Shown one piece after another: positions 58,922-64,000 of a DNA stretch of 64,000 nt. The notes below the pieces were generated by a model. The model was given only the letters and a program-made list of their open reading frames with translations. It was not told the DNA's origin and did not search any database. Both the position numbers and the translations under genes were made by a program. The stretch comes from Prochlorococcus marinus str. MIT 0918 (lineage in GTDB: Bacteria; Cyanobacteriota; Cyanobacteriia; PCC-6307; Cyanobiaceae): assembly GCF_027359415.1 (NCBI RefSeq), contig NZ_CP114780.1, forward strand, positions 372,001 to 436,000, given 5' to 3'. Within the stretch, counting starts at the first letter, position 1; each line of letters opens with the position of its first letter.

Positions 58922-59197
58922 ATGAATACTGCAATAACCATTTCTGATTCTCTTATAACCAGCTTATGTAGAGAAATTGATTTTATAAGGTATAGATACA
59001 AGCGTATAAATGAATCTTTATCCTTTTGCAAGAACAACCTAGTAAAGAAAAGACTTTTAGAAGAAATTAATAATCTCAATGCACGAAGAATTGAATTAGT
59101 AGATATATCAAGTGAAATGCAAAAAAGTTTATCTCCTAGTACTGCAAAGTTATTCTTATATGAATTATGTAAACGTCCTTTAGACTTCTCTATTTGA
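58922..59197 (+). CDS. Hypothetical helical protein, 91 residues
   Basis: Starts one base after the Crp-type regulator stop, so it is in the same operon. All-helical with a possible coiled coil (LLEEINNLNARRIELVDISSE, about 45-65, one residue over is not shown here). No family recognised; perhaps a partner of the regulator. Confidence 0.65.
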   Translation: MNTAITISDSLITSLCREIDFIRYRYKRINESLSFCKNNLVKKRLLEEINNLNARRIELVDISSEMQKSLSPSTAKLFLYELCKRPLDFSI

Positions 59198-59209
59198 AAT
59201 ATAGAAAAT

Positions 59210-59245
59210 GAATTAGCTTATAAATTAAAATTTTTAAGCTAATTC
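59210..59245. terminator. Hairpin between convergent operon ends
   Basis: A perfect 11-bp inverted repeat GAATTAGCTTA / TAAGCTAATTC with a 14-base AT loop; it covers the last codons of ferritin and may terminate both transcripts. Confidence 0.6.
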
Positions 59246-59779
59246 ACCGTCAATTATTAACAGTGCAGATGGCTGAGATTTAGCAAATTGTACTCTAGAT
59301 AGTATATGTGCAAACTCATCTTCTGATTTAGTCTGAGCCTCTACTATGGGATCTAGAAAAACAGTTGTTCTTGTATCACTAGATCTTTCAGCTGTCGCAT
59401 AAAGTTGATGAATTGAAGAAGTTACATCTGCTTCTAGCTGGAAAGAATCTGCTATAACTTCTTCAATAGAATTCCATTGTTGTTTTGGAGCTACTAAATC
59501 ATGCAAAACTACTGTTTGACCTCTAGAGACTAAATAATTAGAAAAATTTACTGCATGTTGATGCTCAGATAATGACTCCTTTTGATAAAAAGATGAAAAT
59601 CCGTTCAAATCTCTTTCTGCAAACCATATCGACATTGCAAAATATTGAGCACTCGCATGTCTTTCCGCTGTCAAATGAAGATATAACAACTCAACCAAAG
59701 ATTTCTCCATTGGTTGAGCTATAGCCCTACCAGCTGGGCTAGAATTAACGATAGTTCTATTCGAAATAGCTTCAGTCAT
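59234..59779 (-). CDS. Ferritin
   Basis: A 181-residue non-haem ferritin that oxidises and stores iron. The four-helix bundle has the ferroxidase residues in LLYLHLTAERHASAQY (Glu at the first iron site) and in the EHQHAVNF segment, with a DEFAH motif (EDEFAHIL) in helix D. Similar to the characterised Prochlorococcus MIT9313 ferritin. A 23-residue N-terminal extension precedes it. Transcribed toward the Crp operon, convergent with it. Promoter not identified. Confidence 0.93.
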   Translation of the reverse strand: MTEAISNRTIVNSSPAGRAIAQPMEKSLVELLYLHLTAERHASAQYFAMSIWFAERDLNGFSSFYQKESLSEHQHAVNFSNYLVSRGQTVVLHDLVAPKQQWNSIEEVIADSFQLEADVTSSIHQLYATAERSSDTRTTVFLDPIVEAQTKSEDEFAHILSRVQFAKSQPSALLIIDGELA

Positions 59780-59904
59780 ATGTAAATATATTTAGTTGTA
59801 CAAATTATACAAGGAAATCAAAATAAGTAAAAAGGTTGGCAACTATCCTTAAAAACGTACTAGATTATAAAGGTTATCAATTGTATTAAAACAATTATCA
59901 TCAA

Positions 59905-60027
59905 ATGATTGTTCTATTAGGAAGAAAGAAAAATAGTCTTAGTTTCTTCGTACAAAATAAGAAAAAGAAATGCAAGCAAAGAAAATGTTCTAATTGGAAA
60001 GGAGGTAAGTGTAATTGTGGAAGATAA
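59905..60027 (+). CDS. Cysteine-rich basic peptide, 40 residues
   Basis: A frame from ATG 59905 reads MIVLLGRKKNSLSFFVQNKK then a cysteine-rich end with C23-x4-C28-x7-C36-x-C38 (KCKQRKCSNW... CNCGR). It lies between ferritin and the FutC-like ATPase genes but on the opposite strand. Thiol spacing suggests metal or Fe-S binding. A partial Fur-like sequence (59886-59900) lies right before the start. Not recognised as a known family. Confidence 0.5.
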   Translation: MIVLLGRKKNSLSFFVQNKKKKCKQRKCSNWKGGKCNCGR

Positions 60028-60061
60028 ATAGGTCTTATATGTTTCGACCTTAATTTATTTT

Positions 60062-61123
60062 TCACTTAAGAATGCAAGAAATACATCCAGGGAATAAATA
60101 ACCATACTTTCCAGAGATAAATTTAACATCACAATTATCACCTATATCAATAGTCGAATCTAAAGGTGCCGATATCCTTAGGATGCTACCTTCATAATCA
60201 ACTCTCATAATCCAATATGAATTAGAGAATTCTTTTCCTTTAATAACACATTTTCCATGAAGTGAAGGTATGATTTCTAAAGAATTATCATCTAACATAA
60301 GTAATTCTGGTGTTTCCTTAATTAAATGATTTTGCACTAGAACCTTCCCGAAAGAGGTCTGTATCAAACCAGATTTAAATTGTATATTTATTAAATTATT
60401 CTGAGAAACAAATTTACCAATAAATGGTGTTTCTGGTTTAGTTAAAATTTCTATAGGGGAAGCACATTGATGAATAATTCCATTTCTCATTACTGCTACA
60501 CGATCACAAATACCAAGTGCCTCTTGAGGATCATGAGTAACTAGTATTGCTGAAGCTGAGCAAGAACTAAGAACACGCGATAATTCATTGCGTAATCTAT
60601 ATCTAACTTCAACATCTAGGCTGCTGAAAGGTTCATCTAAAACAACAATAGAATTTCCAGGAGCTAATGCTCTTGCAAGCCCAAGTCGCTGCCTTTGACC
60701 TCCAGAAAGTTCATGAGGGAAACGATTTACAAACGACTTAAGGTCTAATAAATCAACTAGCCAGTGTGCCCTTGATTTATTATCTGATGGTTTTAATCCG
60801 AATATTATATTTTCCCAAGCATTCAAATGAGGGAAAAGTGCATAGTCTTGAAATACCATGCCTATCCCTCTTCTTTCTGGAGGCAAAATATAAGAAGGGG
60901 ATGAAATAATATTATCTTCTAATGAAATAATTCCTTTATACGGACGTTCAAAGCCTGCGATTAATCTTAATAAGGTTGTTTTCCCGCACCCTGAGGGCCC
61001 TAAAAGTCCAAGAAGTTCTCCATGTTTTAGAGTTAAGTTAACCGAATTAATAGTAAGGCCACTATTTGGGAAATCTCCATAATGATGACTGAGATTGGAA
61101 ATCTCTAGTTGATTATCATTCAC
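60062..61123 (-). CDS. ABC transporter ATP-binding protein, Fe3+/FutC-FbpC type
   Basis: A 353-residue importer ATPase. Walker A is GPSGCGKTT, the signature LSGGQRQR, and Walker B VVLDEPFSSLD. The C-terminal TOBE-like regulatory part (about 250-353) fits the iron (FutC/FbpC) or thiosulfate/polyamine class; VGGFERPYKG-like loop IAGFERPYKG and the SSPSYILPPERRGIGMVFQ segment resemble FbpC. Ferritin, the Cys-rich gene and the pcb gene nearby support iron. Starts GTG at 61123, 19 bases from the divergent nth. Confidence 0.82.
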   Translation of the reverse strand: MNDNQLEISNLSHHYGDFPNSGLTINSVNLTLKHGELLGLLGPSGCGKTTLLRLIAGFERPYKGIISLEDNIISSPSYILPPERRGIGMVFQDYALFPHLNAWENIIFGLKPSDNKSRAHWLVDLLDLKSFVNRFPHELSGGQRQRLGLARALAPGNSIVVLDEPFSSLDVEVRYRLRNELSRVLSSCSASAILVTHDPQEALGICDRVAVMRNGIIHQCASPIEILTKPETPFIGKFVSQNNLINIQFKSGLIQTSFGKVLVQNHLIKETPELLMLDDNSLEIIPSLHGKCVIKGKEFSNSYWIMRVDYEGSILRISAPLDSTIDIGDNCDVKFISGKYGYLFPGCISCILK

Positions 61124-61142
61124 AACTCAAAACCAATAAAAA

Positions 61143-61793
61143 ATGAAAAAGGCTGAAAGAGCAAATTTAATTATGCATAGATTAGCTGAAAAATATCCTA
61201 ATCCACCTATACCTCTAAATCATACTAATAGTTTTACATTACTTGTTGCTGTTGTCTTAAGTGCACAATCTACTGATAAAAAGGTCAATGAAATAACACC
61301 TGCTTTATTCAAGAATCGTGATAACGCAGAAGAAATCAATAAATTAGGTAAAGATGTTATATATGAATATATCAAACAAATTGGATTGGCTAATACAAAG
61401 GCAAAACATATATACGAGCTAAGCAAAATCATTAAGAGAGACTATTCAAATAAGGTGCCTGACAATCTCGAAGATCTTAAGTCATTACCAGGAGTAGGCC
61501 ATAAAACAGCAAGTGTTGTAATGTCTCAAGCATTTGGAGTGCCTTCTTTCCCAGTTGATACACATATTCACAGACTTAGTCAAAGGTGGAAATTAACCAC
61601 AGGAAAAAGTGTAGAGCAAACAGAAAAAGACTTGAAAAAACTTTTTCCTAAAGAAAAATGGAATTTATTACATTTACAAATAATTTATTATGGTAGAGAA
61701 TATTGCACAGCTAGGGGGTGTGACGGGACAAAATGTTATCTATGCAAGGAATTATTTCCATTAAGAAAAAAACCTATAATTTGTAATAAATGA
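61143..61793 (+). CDS. nth: Endonuclease III
   Basis: A 216-residue DNA glycosylase/AP lyase of the HhH-GPD family removing oxidised pyrimidines. The HhH motif is LPGVGHKTASVVMSQAFG, the catalytic lysine is in that motif and the aspartate in FPVDTHIHRLS. The C-terminal [4Fe-4S] cluster cysteines are in YCTARGCDGTKCYLC. Divergent from the iron ABC ATPase. Confidence 0.95.
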   Translation: MKKAERANLIMHRLAEKYPNPPIPLNHTNSFTLLVAVVLSAQSTDKKVNEITPALFKNRDNAEEINKLGKDVIYEYIKQIGLANTKAKHIYELSKIIKRDYSNKVPDNLEDLKSLPGVGHKTASVVMSQAFGVPSFPVDTHIHRLSQRWKLTTGKSVEQTEKDLKKLFPKEKWNLLHLQIIYYGREYCTARGCDGTKCYLCKELFPLRKKPIICNK

Positions 61794-61867
61794 TGGTATC
61801 GGAATAAAAGTAAATAAACAATGTACTAAATTATTAGCTAATATAAATTGTATTTTAAATTTTTTAT

Positions 61868-62542
61868 ATGAATATCGCAGTAAGTGGAGCATCTGGAAAA
61901 ACTGGATTTAGGATCTCAGAAGAGGCCTTAAAAGCTGGCAATAAAGTCAGGCTAATAACAAGAAAAAACTCTATAATTCCGGAATCCCTAAAAGGGTGTG
62001 AGAATTATCAACTAGATTTTTCCCAGCAAAATATTTTAGATAAAGCATTACAAGGTATAGATACCTTAATTATTGCAACAGGTGCTAGACCTAATATAGA
62101 TTTAACTGGACCTGCAAAGGTTGATGCATTAGGTGTTAAAAGACAAGTCTCTAGTTGTCAAAGAGTAGGTATAAAAAGAATAGTTTTAGTTAGTTCACTA
62201 TGTGTAGGTAAAATACTTCACCCACTAAATCTTTTTGGATTTATATTATTATGGAAACAAGTAGGTGAAAATAGTGTGATTAATAGTAATATCGATTGGA
62301 CAATTATTAGGCCAGGCGGACTAAATGAGAAAGAAAATGATTTAGATAAAGAAAATATTAACTATACAACTGAAGGAAATCAAGAGGAGGGGTCAATACC
62401 AAGAAGATTAGTAGCAAAGACATGTATAGATGCATTAAAAAATACATCATCAATAAATAAGATCATTGAAATAACAAGTAATATAGAGAATAATAATATA
62501 TCCTTTAAAAAAGCCATAGAAGGCTTTACTATAAAAAGATAA
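61868..62542 (+). CDS. Atypical SDR (NAD(P)H-binding) protein
   Basis: A 224-residue NAD(P)-binding protein. The N-terminal GASGKTG motif starts a Rossmann fold, and IATGARPN, LVSSLCVG and TIIRPGGLN mark atypical short-chain dehydrogenases related to Ycf39-like proteins. Substrate unknown. Conserved in cyanobacteria and plants. Confidence 0.82.
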   Translation: MNIAVSGASGKTGFRISEEALKAGNKVRLITRKNSIIPESLKGCENYQLDFSQQNILDKALQGIDTLIIATGARPNIDLTGPAKVDALGVKRQVSSCQRVGIKRIVLVSSLCVGKILHPLNLFGFILLWKQVGENSVINSNIDWTIIRPGGLNEKENDLDKENINYTTEGNQEEGSIPRRLVAKTCIDALKNTSSINKIIEITSNIENNNISFKKAIEGFTIKR

Positions 62543-62554
62543 TCATCATAAAGT

Positions 62555-62740
62555 ATGAAAACAAATCCTAAAATAGATTCTCTACAACTTATGCTAACAG
62601 ATTTAAGAACTAGGAATGAAGCTATACGCCACAAAGCAGCATTCAAAGGATGTCAACCAGAATTTCAATCGTTAGTTACTAAGCTAATCAAACAACTTGA
62701 GGATGATCTGTCTACTGAAAAAAAATTAATTCGAGATTAA
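62555..62740 (+). CDS. Small conserved helical protein, 61 residues
   Basis: Thirteen bases after the SDR gene. Reads LQLMLTDLRTRNEAIRHKAA and KGCQPEFQSLVTKLIKQLED; all helical, no membrane segment. Family unknown. Likely cotranscribed with the SDR gene. Confidence 0.65.
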   Translation: MKTNPKIDSLQLMLTDLRTRNEAIRHKAAFKGCQPEFQSLVTKLIKQLEDDLSTEKKLIRD

Positions 62741-62757
62741 TAAAAAATCTAGATAAT

Positions 62758-63645
62758 TCATCCTAATTCAAGACATGCCAAACCATAGATCTCTTTCATG
62801 GATATAGTTGGCTGCTCTCCTTTATACATTCTAACTGTATAAGATATGGGTTGAAAATTTAAATTAGTAAACAATATATTTGCATCTATATTGATGCCAG
62901 GAGAGTCTACAAGAATTATTCCAGGAAATTGCTTTATAAGATTTTGCAGTAGAAAACATGCCAAATCATGATTGTCTGCAATAAGTGGGCCAATACGGTG
63001 GCCTCGGCCTTCTTTTAGAAGGCATGTACGGATTCGTCCAAAGCCTACACATATACCTGACTGATTAACTAAAGCAAGTACTTTCCCATCGGTATTAGAC
63101 AACCAATCAGAAAGAAAATGAGGACGAGGAGTATATTCTTTAGTAGAATCATATTTTTGAATTATATCTTGGGGTATTTGTGATCCTTCAAGTAATAAAT
63201 AATCGTTAATATTAATACTATAAGAATCTTTCAGATCAGGCTTAACTGTGCTATCAATTCTCCACCTAGTAGTTATTGAAGATGGCATAAAACCCCAAGT
63301 TTGATAATCAGTAATACGATCTGGAGCGGCCTCTATACCAAGACAATTTACATGCTTTAAATGGTTTATTATATGCTTCCATAATTGTAGTCCAAACCCT
63401 TTACCTCTAAATCTATCATCAACGATAAATAAGCCTACAAAACCATAATTTTGATTATATTTTATTCCTGCAATACATCCTATAACTTTAGAATTCAAAC
63501 AACCAACCCATAAGCCCTGTTTATCTGTATTACGATAAATATTTACATCTCCTAAACCTGGTGCAAAATTCTCTTTTATAGCGAGTTTAGTAATATAAGG
63601 AATATCATTATTAGTTAACGATCTTATCATAAAATTATTACTCAT
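62758..63645 (-). CDS. GNAT family N-acetyltransferase (two domains)
   Basis: A 295-residue acetyltransferase. The N-terminal GNAT domain has the acetyl-CoA motif A (VDDRFRGKGFGLQLW). The C-terminal half (about 150-295) resembles the second domain of YitH/HolE-type acetyltransferases. Substrate unknown. Its start overlaps none, but the next gene upstream (on the minus strand) ends 4 bases away. Confidence 0.85.
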   Translation of the reverse strand: MSNNFMIRSLTNNDIPYITKLAIKENFAPGLGDVNIYRNTDKQGLWVGCLNSKVIGCIAGIKYNQNYGFVGLFIVDDRFRGKGFGLQLWKHIINHLKHVNCLGIEAAPDRITDYQTWGFMPSSITTRWRIDSTVKPDLKDSYSININDYLLLEGSQIPQDIIQKYDSTKEYTPRPHFLSDWLSNTDGKVLALVNQSGICVGFGRIRTCLLKEGRGHRIGPLIADNHDLACFLLQNLIKQFPGIILVDSPGINIDANILFTNLNFQPISYTVRMYKGEQPTISMKEIYGLACLELG

Positions 63646-63649
63646 AAAA

Positions 63650-63874
63650 CTAATTATTATCTGAGGAACTATAAATATAAGGTGCTAAAAATAGGAAAAG
63701 AAACCACCATATAGATATTAAAAAAACAAATAGAAGTCTTATAATCCAACTATTAGTGATTAAATATATAATAATAAGAACTAAAGTACCTGTTAATAAA
63801 ATCGACCAAGGCTGACACCATTTTGGTTTATAAGACCAAAAAGATGAAATTACTGGCTTAGTTTCTGACTCCAT
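63650..63874 (-). CDS. Small membrane protein, DUF6737-like
   Basis: A 74-residue protein beginning MESETKPVISSFWSYKPKWC and containing two hydrophobic helices (about 23-41 and 46-68). The FWSYKPKWCQPWSILLTG opening matches the DUF6737 family of cyanobacteria. Its ATG overlaps the stop of the upstream glutaredoxin by one base (TAATG). Confidence 0.68.
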   Translation of the reverse strand: MESETKPVISSFWSYKPKWCQPWSILLTGTLVLIIIYLITNSWIIRLLFVFLISIWWFLFLFLAPYIYSSSDNN

Positions 63875-64000
63875 TAAGAGAATTTTCCTGATGAATATAA
63901 TTCTTTAAACTCTTCATAGCCACCTATAAAATTATTATCTATAAATACTTGGGGAAATGTAGAGGAATCGCTTCTCTTACTTATTTCAATAAATTTATCA
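63874..64000 (-). CDS. Glutaredoxin (partial, 3' end)
   Basis: The last 41 codons of a glutaredoxin: SSTFPQVFIDNNFIGGYEEF with the conserved TxPQxF glutathione-binding site and GG motif, then KELYSSGKFS and stop at 63874. The CPYC active site lies beyond the window. Confidence 0.9.
   Translation of the reverse strand, partial: DKFIEISKRSDSSTFPQVFIDNNFIGGYEEFKELYSSGKFS

Noticed and set aside
59999-60030. Strong AAAGGAGGT followed by possible starts near the Cys-rich peptide
   Set aside because: Falls inside the Cys-rich peptide frame as Lys-Gly-Gly codons, and only very short frames follow it.

Overview
The window looks like part of a Prochlorococcus chromosome. It has two Pcb-type (CP43-like, chlorophyll a2/b2-binding) antenna genes, a Rieske oxygenase that fits the Prochlorococcus-type chlorophyllide a oxygenase, psaK, petN, chlH, thf1, and several gene orders typical of marine picocyanobacteria (hisZ–ferredoxin–htpG–rpmB; DUF3038–DUF4335). 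The DNA is very AT-rich, the genes are closely packed, and start codons are often weak (TTG, GTG). Two pcb genes plus iron-handling genes suggest a low-light or iron-stress-capable lineage; that part is inference. I see no IS element, phage module, CRISPR array or rRNA.

Layout. 1-4.6 kb (minus): end of a cyclophilin gene, murQ, a DUF3110 gene, and a dnaJ-dnaK chaperone pair. 4.97 kb: tRNA-Ser(GGA). 5.1-10.8 kb (plus): suhB, hisZ, ferredoxin, htpG, rpmB, two small membrane proteins and psaK. 10.8-14 kb (minus): a geranylgeranyl-reductase-like flavoprotein and dxs. 14-19.7 kb: ilvA, scpB, yggT, mazG (minus), pyk and a MacB/FtsX-type permease; then ftsH facing clpP at 19.8-22.3 kb. 22.4-23.3 kb: thf1 (PSII biogenesis) and petN, a 33-residue cytochrome b6f subunit that overlaps a second small membrane gene. 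23.4-29.9 kb: a field of small, mostly uncharacterised proteins, many secreted or membrane-bound. 29.9-46.6 kb: housekeeping and pigment genes (ubiH-like, dapB, chlH, folP, tpiA, an ABC exporter, carB, rsfS, asparaginase), ending at initiator tRNA-fMet.

From tRNA-fMet (46.6 kb) onward the content is accessory: two SAM methyltransferases, a 2-oxoglutarate/Fe(II) oxygenase and an SGNH hydrolase (46.9-50.9 kb), probably for surface polysaccharide or a secondary metabolite. 51-58 kb is a light-harvesting block: a pcb gene at each end, and between them a cao-like Rieske oxygenase in a translationally coupled operon with a 33-residue membrane microprotein and an orphan ABC ATPase, plus a tail-anchored zinc ribbon protein and a peroxiredoxin-fold protein without the usual catalytic cysteine. 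58-61 kb is an iron block: a cysteine-rich Crp/Fnr-type regulator with a Fur-like palindromic leader, ferritin, a 40-residue Cys-rich peptide gene, and a Fe3+-type ABC ATPase (FutC/FbpC-like). 61-64 kb returns to core genes: nth, an SDR protein, a GNAT acetyltransferase, a small membrane protein and the 3' end of a glutaredoxin gene.

The most interesting part is 51-61 kb, where pigment synthesis, antenna proteins, iron storage and import and two undescribed microproteins sit together behind Fur-like and palindromic sites. All functional links there are inferred from sequence and gene order only.
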